Made by a program: the position numbers and the translations under genes
Assembly (NCBI GenBank): GCA_037367405.1
Contig: JAZKJV010006050.1
Location: 1-64,000 of the forward strand
Origin: Ottelia alismoides
Lineage: Eukaryota; Streptophyta; Magnoliopsida; Alismatales; Hydrocharitaceae
Reading direction: 5' to 3'
DNA length: 64,000 nt
Notes under the pieces: generated by a model
Told to the model about the DNA's origin: nothing
Seen by the model: only the letters and a program-made list of their open reading frames with translations
Database searches by the model: none
Shown here: positions 1-9,735 of the stretch, piece after piece
How the letters are laid out: every line of letters begins with the position of its first letter
Numbering within the stretch: the first letter of the stretch is position 1

Positions 1-1070
1 TGTATTCGATTAGATTTTTTATCATCTAACATAGTAAATAATCTTCAATAACGTTATCCATAACTAACTAACGTAAAATATTCAATATAAAATGATTGAG
101 TCGATAAACTCCCACAGCCAGACTGCATATCCGATCCGATCCACATGGTCGACGTTAAACCCACTGACCCAACAATTCAGTTCGGATCAGGTTCCCAGCT
201 TTCTTTGACACATGATATACACGGCTTCAACCCTATCAGCAATGGTAACCACAGGTCGACCCATCTTCTCGTCCCCAAGACTTGGCTATTTTTTTGTTGA
301 ATAACCAACTTATCAGTCCAGTCAATTGATAAACTCGAATGATCATCAAATATTGTTATTCTACTCACTCACCCTCGGACACCATAATCAATCCTATTAT
401 CTGTTAAGTTGGAGGACTACCATATGCTCAATTTCGCACTTGCCACGTATCTAAATTCCAAGGACTGAGATACCTCTGATACCATCAATATATCCATATC
501 AGTAAGTTAAGCATACCCATATCACCTTGAATATCCTTTCCCATATATCAATCGATATCGAGTGATGTCATTAATGGCAACTTAGAAGTAATTAGTGCAC
601 GCTTTCCCATTTAGATCAATATCACCAAATTGTATTAATGTCGATGCCCGCCCTATCATCGATATAAACATTGTTGCTAGATTTCACTGCTTGTTATATT
701 AAGATAAGGTTGGAAAGTAAGTTTTTATTTTTCAAGCTTTACAAGTTAATTTTTTCAGGATTTTGTAGTCAGTCCCTTTACTAACACGTTCAGATACAAA
801 TCTAACACAAATAAATAAGATGATTAGGAAGTATAAGAAATTTTTGATCTGAATCTGTCTTCTTCCTCCAGTTAGCATTAAATGTCTTTACCTTAAGTAA
901 AATTTAGTTCTAATCTACAATATTAGATCATCTTATTTTCTTCTGGTTATCATAAATGTTGTACATCATAATCTATATGTTATTATACTCGCTTGTTTGT
1001 TTGATTTTAAGTATCTCTCAGGTTTCTTTAACATAGTATTGGACGTAACATGTTATTAACATAGTATTGG
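1..1070. other. AT-rich DNA, no gene seen
   Basis: No open frame with recognisable content and no clear terminal repeats. A short duplicated phrase (around 1031-1072, a repeat of the words around acatagtattggacgtaa) lies just before the Copia fragment. I see no promoter or RNA gene I can defend. Confidence 0.5.
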
Positions 1071-2027
1071 ACGTAAACTGCAGACTTGCTACTACTCCTA
1101 TGGATCCCAACATGAAACTATATCCAGATGATACGAACGAGGTAGACAAGAGGAATCATGGGGAGCACGTTGGGAAGCTCCTATCTGTAACTACCACGAT
1201 ATCCTAAACCAGGCATTTCCTTTGTTGTGACCAAAGTCAGTCAGTTTATGAAGCAGACACATCAAGCGCATATGGGTATAGTCTCCATGATCCTAAGATA
1301 CATAAAATCCTCACCACAGGTTTACTCTTCAATAAAGAGACATCCTTTGAGATCACAACATGTGCAGATGCCAACTATGCATGACGTCCTATAGACAGGA
1401 AGTCAACGTATGGATTCGTGGTGTTTATTGGAGGCTCATTGGTCCCATCAAAAATCAAGAAACAAATTGTTGTCGCTGGGCCAGTATTGAATCTGAATAC
1501 AGAGTCGTGGCACAAGGTATCATCAAAATAATGTGGGTTGTATTTTTCCGATTTGCCCTAGCCATTAATACAACTCATTCTACACAGCTACTATGTGACA
1601 ATCAAGCTGCATTATTTATTGCCAACAATCCAGCTTTCCATGGTCTAGTGGTAGTACAGTGTGTCTACCACACAAAAGACCAGGGTTCAAATCCCACTCT
1701 TGCAGGGGTTGCGTTAGGTAGTTGACGGCCAACGTAAAAAATAGTCGAATCTTTCAACATGGATTTGAGCAAGAATCCATGTAGCCGACCCTACTTACAG
1801 TGGTAGAAGGCTTAGTACATTTTTCAATCCAGCTTTCCATGAGAAGACCAAACAAACCAAGGTGTAATGCCATTACACTAGAGACATGATACATAAAGAC
1901 TTCATCTCACATCTCATACCAGAACAAAATACAGATATATTCATGAATGTTCTAGCGACGAGGCCATTCCAGAAATGTTCTTCCAGGTTGAGCATGATAG
2001 ACATCAACACTTCAGATTAATGGAAAT
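1071..2027 (+). mobile_element. Decayed Ty1/Copia fragment: end of reverse transcriptase plus RNase H
   Basis: Broken frames on the plus strand read as the Copia stretch that follows the RT active site (a TTPxDPxMK-like block at about 1090-1130, then the VGKLL block) and continue into RNase H (a SAESEY-like block near 1480-1505, then the CDNQAALFIANN block at about 1590-1630). The order matches the minus-strand Copia element at 2857-8279, so both belong to the same broad lineage. gag, protease, integrase and most of RT are missing and the remaining frame has stops and shifts. The RNase H part is interrupted at 1643-1824 by a SINE and resumes at 1842 in the correct place. It cannot make a protein. 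Confidence 0.85.
1643..1824 (+). mobile_element. tRNA-derived SINE (Au-like), 17-bp target duplication
   Basis: The 5' part carries RNA polymerase III boxes: an A box TGGTCTAGTGG at 1641-1651 and a B box GGTTCAAATCC at 1684-1694. The 3' part has the word catgtagccgaccctactta followed by gtggtagaaggctt, which I recall as the conserved 3' region of plant Au SINEs. The 17-bp word caatccagctttccatg flanks it exactly at 1626-1642 and 1825-1841. It sits inside the RNase H region of a Copia fragment. A second copy in opposite orientation is at 8391-8590. Confidence 0.88.
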
Positions 2028-2180
2028 TGTTATAAGAAATATTGTTTATGTTATCATTTCATATGTTATTTCATTTCTATATATTTCTTCTTTTGTTTAT
2101 TTTGCCTTTTAGAGTTTCTCCTCTTTATAAAGGAGCTCTATGACCACTGAATAAACAACTCATTCATTTTGTTCCACAGT
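2028..2180 (+). repeat. Possible 3' LTR remnant of the Copia fragment
   Basis: Directly after the RNase H frame ends, a stretch starts with tgttataag, contains tttataaaggagctc (a TATA-like box) and ends near gttccaca. Size (about 150 bp) and position match the short LTRs of the other Copia elements here. No partner LTR is in the window, so this is an inference from position. Confidence 0.4.
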
Positions 2181-2610
2181 TGTTAACGTAGAAAATTTGG
2201 TAAACTTCCCCATTTATCCCCACCGAAATTCGAGGCAAAAAGGAGTTACAATTGCCAGAACAGAGAAAACGAATGAACTCAGTGAACCTTTTGAACTATG
2301 GTTGATTGGGAAATTAAACTAAATCACAAATTAATGGACATTGATGCTGATGTCAGTAAATAGTTAAAATTTTAAAGGAATATTCAATTTGGAGCCATTG
2401 GTGCAAGCCATATTTTGATCCAAGTGTGATGCATATTGTGATCTTATTAATATTTACACGAGAATCCATGGAGGCTTGGCAATAACCTGATGACCTTTGA
2501 TGTGATGATAGTCATATTTCCGACCCGGAGATTCATCCCCAGATTGTTTTTGTTAGAGTTGGTCTTCCAACTAAATGTATAGTTTTTGAACGAGGGAAAC
2601 TTCTTAACAT
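2181..2610. other. No gene recognised
   Basis: Short stop-rich stretch between the Copia fragment and the LINE fragment. It may contain decayed LINE sequence, but I cannot align any motif. Confidence 0.4.
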
Positions 2611-2856
2611 TGAAGTACTTGGAAGAATATTTGCACTCATTTTGACGAAAGAGGTCTAGGGATTAGAAGCTTGAAGGACATTCCTATGGCTTTTAAAATG
2701 AAGATGTCTTGGAGATGCATGAAAGGCAATAGCTTGAGGGCTGAATTTATGAGTTCTAAATATAGAACTTTGGAAAACATCGGTATGCATGGGCCTGCAA
2801 GATGAAGGAAACTTAAAAAATCTTGGGTGGAAGTTCAGAAATATTCTAAATGTTAG
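2611..2856 (+). mobile_element. LINE (L1-type) fragment, end of RT domain, left half
   Basis: The plus strand reads DERGLGIRSLKDIPMAF followed by a WRCM...LRAEFM...KY block. This is the conserved region after the reverse transcriptase of plant L1-type LINEs, where a GGLG(I/V)R motif leads to the zf-RVT domain. The frame is broken after about 75 codons. The Copia element at 2857 interrupts it; the LINE resumes at 8280 with zf-RVT and RNase H parts. The shared 5-bp word gttag (2852-2856 and 8280-8284) proves the two halves were once continuous. Confidence 0.8.
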
Positions 2857-3003
2857 TGTTGAAGGGAGATACTGGGATGCATTATGAGAGACCCAAGGGT
2901 TCTCTTATATAGGAGAAGAACCCTTGGGTAAACTACAAAAAATATAAATAAGGAAAAGGAAATTACATAAAAGGGTATGCTAAAAATAGTAATCATCTCA
3001 ACA
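2857..3003 (-). repeat. 3' LTR of the Copia element
   Basis: 147 bp, TGTTGA...TCAACA ends on the plus strand, matches 8134-8279 with six substitutions and one indel. Contains an inverted word around a TATA-like box (cccaagggttctcttatata ... gaagaacccttggg). Confidence 0.95.
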
Positions 3004-3014
3004 CTCCCCCTTAA
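3004..3014 (-). other. Polypurine tract
   Basis: Reads ttaagggggag on the minus strand, immediately before the 3' LTR, where plus-strand DNA synthesis is primed in LTR retrotransposons. Confidence 0.85.
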
Positions 3015-4530
3015 GCTGGAGCGTAGATATCAATAAGGCTCAGCTTGGAACAACATCTCTGATAAGGTCCTCTTGCTAGAGCCTTTGTAAGTATATCTGT
3101 TGTCTAGTCTCCAGAACTGACATGCGTAGTAGTGATAATACCTTTCTGTATCATGTCACGAGTGTACAATCAACCTCTATGTGCTTCTTCCTTTCATGAA
3201 AGGCTGGGTTATTTGCAAATGAAGAGAGCAGCTTGATTATCACATTGGAGGTGCATGGGAAGAGGTACTTCTATGGTCAGGTCAGTGAGAACAAATCTGA
3301 CCCACATCTTCTGTACTAGCCTGTGCCATGGCCTTGTATTCTGATTCAGCACTTGATCTAGCAACCATTGTCTGCTTCTTACTCTTCCATGAAATCAGAG
3401 AGTTCCCTATGAACACAGCAAATCCAGACGTAGACTTTCTATCCTTTGGACACCCAGCATAGTCTGCATCTGCGTATGCTGTCACTGAGAAGATGTGCCT
3501 CTGCTGAAAAGAAGTCCATACCAGGTGAAGTCTTCAAGTATCTCAGAATCATATGTACTGCATCCATATGTGCTTGTCTGGGCTGCTCCATGAACTGACT
3601 CACTTTGCTAACCGCAAATGCTATGTCAGGCCTGGTAATAGTTACATATAGTAGCTTTCCAACAAGCTCTCTGTATCTTTTCTTGTCGACCTCCTCAGTA
3701 TCATTGTCATAGAACTTCATGCTTGGGTCAAGTGGAGTAGTGGCAGGTCTACAATCTGCCATGCCAGTTTCTGAAAGAAGATCTATAACATATTTTCTTT
3801 GGGTCATTACAAGACCCCGTTGATTCCAGGCAAACTCTATTCCAAGGAAGTAACGTAAATGTCCAAGGTCCTTGGTCACAAACTGTTGACCTAGGAAGTC
3901 TTTGGCATCCTGAATACCCTGCTCGTCATCTCCTGTAATAATAATGTCATCAACATAAAACAAGAATGATTGTAACACCTCCTCTAAGTCTTTTGTATGA
4001 ACAAGGAGTGATCAGCAGTTGATCTTGCAAACCCTTGTTGCTCTATCAAGTCCGAGAGCTTTTGGAACCATGCTCTTGGGCTTTGCTTGAGGCCATAGAT
4101 AGCCTTATGTAACCTGCAAACCTTCTGACACTCCCCCTCAGCAGCAAACTCAGGTGGCTGCTGCATGTAGACCTCTTTTTGTAGGTCACCATAGAGAAAT
4201 GCATTCTTCACATCAAGCTGGTAAAGAGGCCAATCTCGTGTCACAGCAACAGCAAGGAGAATGCGTAGAGTAGAATGTCTGGCAACTGGGGAGAAAGTAT
4301 TGTGATAGTCCACCCCATATGCCTGGGTAAATCCTCAAGCTACAAGTCTCGCCTTATAGTGATCCACACTGCCATTCGCACGGTGTTTCACAGTGAACAC
4401 CCATTTGCATCCCACGACTGATGCATCAATAGGGGCAGAAACAAGACTCCACGTACCACGTGATTGAATCGCAGCCATCTCCTCCTTCATGGCTAACCTC
4501 CACTGACTATCTTTGAGAGCCTCCTGATAT
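3015..4530 (-). pseudogene. Copia reverse transcriptase and RNase H, frameshifted
   Basis: From high to low coordinate: the RT entry region (an MKEEM...SRGTWSLV block near 4450-4510, then the GCKWVF block), the palm (QLDVKNAFLYGDL near 4190-4230), the catalytic YVDD motif at about 3944-3968, then the TTPLDPSMK block and RNase H ([15 protein letters not shown] near 3420-3480; [11 protein letters not shown] near 3320-3350). An in-frame TGA lies near 4330, and frames change near 3980 and 3480, so no continuous polymerase can be made. RT copies element RNA to DNA in virus-like particles; RNase H removes the RNA strand. Confidence 0.9.
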
Positions 4531-4539
4531 GTCTTTGGT

Positions 4540-5916
4540 ATCTGCACGGCTAATAGTGCTAGCGTAGATCTCCTGAAATCCTCTGACAACCTGCTTAAAG
4601 AAGTTTGGGCTGCAATAGTGTAAGTAGCACATGCCCGTTTCTGCTTTCGCATAGTACTTGGTACGTTAAGATCATCTGCTACGTCATGGGCCTGTATATT
4701 TCCCTCTTGAGAGGATGTCTGCTCCTTCTGTTGTACAGTCAACTCAGTAGTGCCATCAGTAGAAATAATATGCTCATTACATACCTGAGGCGTGTTGGAT
4801 GATGGGCAAGGCCTGTGAGCATGGCGAACAGAGCGAGGTCTGCGAGGAACAACATGAGGTAAGAACTGAACCAATGGAGGTGGTGGTGGCAGAGGTGGTG
4901 GTGGCGGAGGAGGTGGTGGCGATGGAGGAGGTGAAGAACTAACTGTAGGAGGTGGTGGCATGTATATCTCACCATCGGAGTCAGATGGAGTAAGTATATC
5001 ACCTTTAGGAGAAAAATACATGACCGACTCAAAGAACGTAACGCCAACACTAACAAAATATTTTTGGCTTAGTGGATCAAAGCAGCGATACCCCTTTTGG
5101 GTACGAGAGTAGCCGACAAATACATACTTGACAGCTCTAGGAGAGAGCTTGTCACGCCCTGGAGAGACATCATGAACAAATGCATCAGATCCAAACACAC
5201 GAGGTGTAAGAGAGAAGAGATCCTTCTCGGGAAACGAATCGAGTATGGAATCTTCTCTCCTAACACGGATAAGGGCATACGATTTACCAGATAGCAAGCA
5301 GTAAGGACAGCATCACCCCAGTAAGAATGAAGAGCACGGCTCTGTATCAACAATGTTCTGGTTACATCCAGTAAGTGACGGTGTTTGCGCTCGGCAACAC
5401 CGTTCTGCTGGGAAGTGTAGACACATGAGGTCTGGTGTATAATGCCATGGGATCGAAGGAACTCGGAAAGATGTAAGGTGCAAAATTCCAAGGCATTGTC
5501 AGAACGAATATACTTGACATTGGCAGAAAAAATATTCTTTATTTCACTAATAAAATACTTGATAGTGGATCCAGCCTCAGACTTATTTTTCAATAAGAAG
5601 ACCCAAGAAAGTCTAGAAAAATCATCGACAGCTAAAAGATAAAAACGGTGTCCTTGGAGATCAGGAACACGACTAGGACCCCAAATGTCTAAATGAAGGA
5701 GCTCAAATAACTGAGAACTGCTCCGACTCTGACGGGATGGAAAAGATGAACGGTGATGCTTCCCAAGTTGGCATGCTTCACATTGAAAGGAGGATCTCGT
5801 AGAAATCTGAGGGAAAACATGACATAACTCTGCAAAGGAAGATGTCCAAACCTAAGATGCCACAAGTAAGGAGAGACAGGTCTAGTAGGTATAATAGAAA
5901 CACTAGCATGAGGAGG
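4540..5916 (-). pseudogene. Copia integrase with proline-rich linker
   Basis: The zinc-binding and catalytic core region runs from about 5900 to 5280 in minus orientation. The IRSDNALEF block (second catalytic Asp) is near 5480-5510 and the QQNGVAERKHRHLLD block (catalytic Glu) near 5370-5410. After a frame change near 5290 comes the integrase C-terminus with the VFVGYS...KGYRCFDP motif near 5070-5130, then a long proline run (about 4870-4970). Integrase inserts the cDNA copy. It is broken by a stop at about 5917 and by at least one frameshift. Confidence 0.88.
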
Positions 5917-7263
5917 TTAGACCAGTCTGTAGAGTCCCCGCTGCTCACAACCATTTCCAATCACCCTGCCCGTGAGTATGTCCTGAAACACAAGAGATGA
6001 AGGGTCAAAGGTGGCACGACAATGCAGATCCTTAGTGATCTGACTAATAGAAAGTAAATTCATTTGAAATGCGGGAGCATTTAAAACATTTTTCAGACGC
6101 ATGGACGGTGTCAACTGCACCTCCCCCTGTCCTGTAACAGGTAAGTGGTCACCATTAGCAATGACAACCCATCTGCCGGGTGGTATAGCCCTGTAAGACT
6201 TCAGTTGTGTTCTGTCTCCACACAAGTGGTGAGAAGCACCAGAGTCCATAATCCATTCTGACATGTCTATATTCGTACTACCCGTAAAGGCATAGGTGAT
6301 ACCTGAGGAGCTCGAAGAGGCTCTGGCTGCTGTAGCGGTATCTGTGGTGGTGTCAGCACTAGGAGTCATGATCTCTCGAATGCGAGAGACAATATCATCT
6401 AGGCGCGGATCAGCTTGTGGAGCTGAATTCTCTGAAAACACAATCTGCTCTGCTGCTCGACCAGAAACAGGATATCCATGCTTCTGATAGCATGTATCCT
6501 ATGCATGTCCAGGCTTGCGGCAGTAGGTACAGGGGCCACGATGTCGTCCACCGCCTCTTCCTCGGGGTGTACGTCCTCTGGACTGGATCGCCCCACCTCG
6601 ACCACGAGAAGCGGCCATTGCTGAGGAGTGCGAAGATGTGGATGTTGACGGGATAGTGAGCCGGCTGAGACGGCTATAGGCCTCCTCGATAGGGGGAATG
6701 TCTGCTCCAGTAAGAAGATGAGTACGTGCAGCATCATATTCTCTATCAAGTCCATCCATGAAAGCTCCAACCATCGTGGAGTTCCTATACGTCTTCTGTT
6801 GCTCAATAGACGTCGTGATGGACATGTAGCTATGGAGTTTTTCAAACATGCCACGTAGCGAAGAGTAGTAAATATGCAAGGGGCGACCATTCTGCTTAGT
6901 GTTGTAGATATCAAACTATAGTTGAAGGATTTTTGCTTCATTCTTCGCCTGTGCATAGGTGGAAGCCAAAGTGTCCCACATTGCCTTGGCAGTGGGTTGA
7001 TTTAGTATATCGTTAGCTATCTCTGTAGAAAGGGTCCCACAAAGCCAAACACGTGCGTATGCATCATCTTGCTTCCAAGAAGCATTTGCTCCGGTCTTGT
7101 CCTCTGGCTCTGGATCTGTCAGGATGTGCTCCTTGTTGTTGCACTGCATGAGGGTGAGGAACTGCATGGACCACAACTCATAGTTGGTCCCATCCATCTT
7201 AACGATGGGAGCCGGACCCTTGAAGGTTCCAGACGAGAAGATGTCAACTTTGTTGTCTGACAT
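5917..7263 (-). pseudogene. Copia gag and protease, two in-frame stops
   Basis: The gag start is chosen at 7261-7263 (MSDNKVD), because the Copia at 55006-58835 has the same N-terminus (MSDNKVDV) and the same position relative to its leader. The gag body has the DGTNYELWSMQF block near 7160-7200, the KAMWDTLASTY block near 6960-6990, and the zinc knuckle CTYCRKPGHA near 6500-6530. A premature TAG lies at about 6916 and another directly after the knuckle at about 6499. The protease follows with MDSGASHHLCGD at about 6215-6250. Gag forms the particle; the Asp protease (DSGA) cuts the polyprotein. Confidence 0.9.
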
Positions 7264-8121
7264 ATTGATAGCCAAATAACGACACTCGAGCGGAGAATAG
7301 ACCAATATAAATGAGTCTTACAGATTCATACGAAGGATTGGTTGAATGTGCAAAGTTATACAACCATCCTTTTTACTTATGTTGTTGTCGACCTTCCACT
7401 AGCGATGAGAATGGAGATAGCGATGAAGGCCCGGGTGGGGGAATGATGCGTGCTAATGAGAATCAGCCTTTGAAAGAGAACTCCCTCACAATGCCCTTTC
7501 ACGATTTCCGGCTTGAGTACGCGTTCCTCACACAGCAAGGCCACTATCCAGACTCCCCTGACAAGGAGAATCGGGATTGTTTTTGTATTCAAACTCGGTG
7601 GAGTTCTCGATCGTCGCAAAGGAGAAGAACGATGGCACGTCGCAAAGCAGATCGGGGCCGTACACAAGGGCTGGGGGTTGGGGAGGTATAGGGGCTGGGC
7701 ACGGGGGCGGGGACTGGGCATAGGGAGGTACGGGGGCTGGGGCGGGGGGTGCAACTGGAGCGGGTACGGGGGAGGGATTGGGAGGCGTGGTGGTAGGCGC
7801 GGGGGGAGGCGCGAGGAGGGCACGGTGGGGCGGTGGTGACGCGCAAGGAGGCGCAGGGGTGGGTGCGAGGAGGCGATGGGGAGGGCGCGCGGGGGGGGGG
7901 GGGGGGTGTGTAGGCGATGGGGAAGCGCGGGGAGGCGCGGGGGGGTGGGCAGGGGTAGGCGATGGGGAGGTACGAGGAGGCACGGGCGGGGGGGCCAGGG
8001 GGCGACGGCGCTGTTGAGGGCGATGCAGGGTTACGGGATAGGGTTAGGGTGGGGACAGGTGTCGGGTTTGGGAGGGGGTAGGGTTAGGGATGATAAGGGA
8101 ACTTCGGCCTAAAGGACCGCT
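7264..8121 (-). other. Untranslated leader of the Copia element, G/C-rich low complexity
   Basis: On the plus strand this is a G-rich tract (about 7640-8100) of reiterated words such as gggggctgggcacggggg and ggcgatggggag, with a run of about 14 G near 7891-7905 and degenerate gggttaggg words near 8040-8095. Long open frames on both strands here are a result of base composition, not genes. The leader of the related element at 58265-58680 is much shorter but shares the block next to the primer-binding site (acttcggccta...gaccg). Confidence 0.75.
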
Positions 8122-8133
8122 GCTCCGATACCA
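8122..8133 (-). other. Primer-binding site for initiator tRNA-Met
   Basis: Minus strand reads TGGTATCGGAGC, one base away from the usual plant Copia PBS TGGTATCAGAGC, next to the 5' LTR. Confidence 0.9.
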
Positions 8134-8279
8134 GGTTGAAGGGAGATATTGGGATGCATTATGAGAGGCCCAAGGGTTCTCTTATATAGGAGAAGAACCC
8201 TTGGATAAATTACAAAAATATAAATAAGGAAAAGAAAATTACATAAAAGGGTATGCTAAAAATAGTAATCATCTCAACA
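8134..8279 (-). repeat. 5' LTR of the Copia element
   Basis: 146 bp; pairs with 2857-3003. Its inner terminal base has changed (GG instead of TG on the plus strand). Confidence 0.95.
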
Positions 8280-9735
8280 GTTAGAGTGGCTACTGGTGAT
8301 CTAAGTTTTATTGGTTTGATAAATGGCTCTTGGAAGGACAACTCGGTCATATGAATAATATTGTTGTCAATCAACTAAATCTTAGAGATAAAAAAAAATA
8401 GTGAAGCCTTCTCCCACTTTAAGTAGAGTCGGCTACATGTATTCTTGCTCAAATCCATGTTGAAAGATTTGACTATTTTTACACTGGTTGTCCGCTACCT
8501 AACATAACCTCCATAAAGAAGGACTTGAACCATGTTTTTTTGGGTGGTAGACAACTGCACTACCACCATACCATTGCAGTGGGTACAAATTAAATCTTAG
8601 AGATATTTGTGGATAAACAAAATTTAGCAAAGTGGTAGAGAAAGTTGTAGATTCCTGAGCAGACTTGTACTAACATTTGGCTAAAGACATCAATCTTACT
8701 CAGGAAACTCCTAATAGAGTTCGTGTCTTGGAAGGTAACGGTATTATATCTGTGAAAAGTGTGTGCAATGCCATTAGAAATAAAAAAGCAAAAGTGAGAT
8801 GGAGTGATATAATTTGGGACCCCGCTATACCTATCAATACCTTGGTAATGCTATCAAAGTTAATGCGATGCAATTTCATCTAGCTTGCGGAGAATCATGC
8901 AGTTGAAGCACTTGAACATCTATTCTTTACAGAGGGAATTGCTATAATTGGTTAGGATTGGTATGTTAGCTGTCTAAAATTACCTGTTGGAGAATCTAAA
9001 AGCTATTGGAACTTGGGAATGATGCTTATAAAATTTTTAGAAAAAAAGAAAAAAAAAAGGAAGCATCGTACATAGAGTGTGGAGAATCTATTTGGTGTGG
9101 CTCTTTGGTCTATCTGTACTAAAACGTTGCAGAAGAGAGTTTGCTGATGAGTTTTATTGTAGTTGGTTTTTCTTATAGAAACTACAGTATGATTAAGATG
9201 CATTCAGATAATGTATTAAAGCAAAATTTGTGAACAACAACAAAGCTGAGATGTGACTTATGGAAAGTTTGGATATGAATGTGACTGAAGTAGTTAATAA
9301 ATATAATTTTTTTGGCAAGTCAAAACCTGATAAAGGAATCTTTGAACTAAACACAGGCGGTGCTTCTAGGGGACCCCAGAGAATCAGGTGGTGACAATAT
9401 TTTGAGAGACTGTTCTGGCAATTAATTTTTACTTATTCGAATTATTTTAGCTTTGTAACCAATATGGAGGCAGAGATGAGGGCGATACTTGAAGGACTTA
9501 GAATCTGTGTGGATAAAGGAATTTTGAATATCGGTTCTTTAGTTCTAGTTCACCTGATGATCAAGGGGGTCTGTAATATTTGTCTTTGAAACTTGAAGCA
9601 GTTCTGGTGAACGTATATAAGGAATCTTCAGCCTCTTATATACACAGTGTCACATCAGTTTGGACAGGCAAACTCGGTGGCTGATTGTCTGGTAAATCGT
9701 GGGATTTCTTCCAAGCGCAAGGGTAATATATAGTT
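8280..9735 (+). mobile_element. LINE relic, right half: zf-RVT and RNase H
   Basis: Continuation of the LINE interrupted at 2856. Around 8690-8930 the plus strand reads GIISVKSVCNAIRNKKAKV...DIIWDPAIP followed, in another frame, by AVEALEHLFF, which is the zf-RVT region of plant LINEs. Around 9340-9700 comes a decayed RNase H: FELNTGGASRG (canonical LNTDGASRG, with the catalytic Asp replaced by Gly), then EAEMRAILEGLRIC and a final block resembling N.VADCLxNRGI. Several stops. A SINE is inserted at 8391-8590. Confidence 0.75.
8391..8590 (-). mobile_element. tRNA-derived SINE (Au-like), reverse copy, 15-bp target duplication
   Basis: Minus strand carries a B-box-like word (gggttcaaatcc family, seen on plus as ggacttgaacc near 8522-8532), an A-box-like ggtggtagtgcag word and the Au-type 3' end (plus strand: gtagagtcggctacatg). 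Flanked by taaatcttagagata at 8376-8390 and 8591-8605, a perfect 15-bp duplication. Sequence resembles the copy at 1643-1824. Confidence 0.85.

Larger units (their letters stand above)
2857..8279 (-). mobile_element. Full-length but defective Ty1/Copia retrotransposon
   Basis: A 5.4 kb element in minus orientation with both LTRs (2857-3003 and 8134-8279), a primer-binding site complementary to initiator tRNA-Met (8122-8133), a polypurine tract (3004-3014) and the Copia order gag, protease, integrase, RT, RNase H. TSD gttag at 2852-2856 and 8280-8284. The two LTRs differ by six substitutions and one indel over 147 bp (about 96% identical), so the insertion is fairly old. In-frame stops (about 6916, 6499, 5917 and in RT near 4330) and at least three frame changes (integrase, RT, RT/RNase H) make it non-autonomous. 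It interrupts a LINE. Confidence 0.95.

Noticed and set aside
1641..1715. A tRNA gene, because of good A and B boxes
   Set aside because: The flanks show a 17-bp duplication and a SINE-type 3' region, and the sequence does not fold into a full cloverleaf with an acceptor stem that I can see.
8027..8100. Interstitial telomere repeat
   Set aside because: Only degenerate gggttaggg words within a general G-rich tract, not the plant tttaggg array.
7377..8112. Several overlapping Pro/Gly-rich frames on both strands
   Set aside because: They lie in the G-rich leader of a Copia element between PBS and gag; composition explains the absence of stops.
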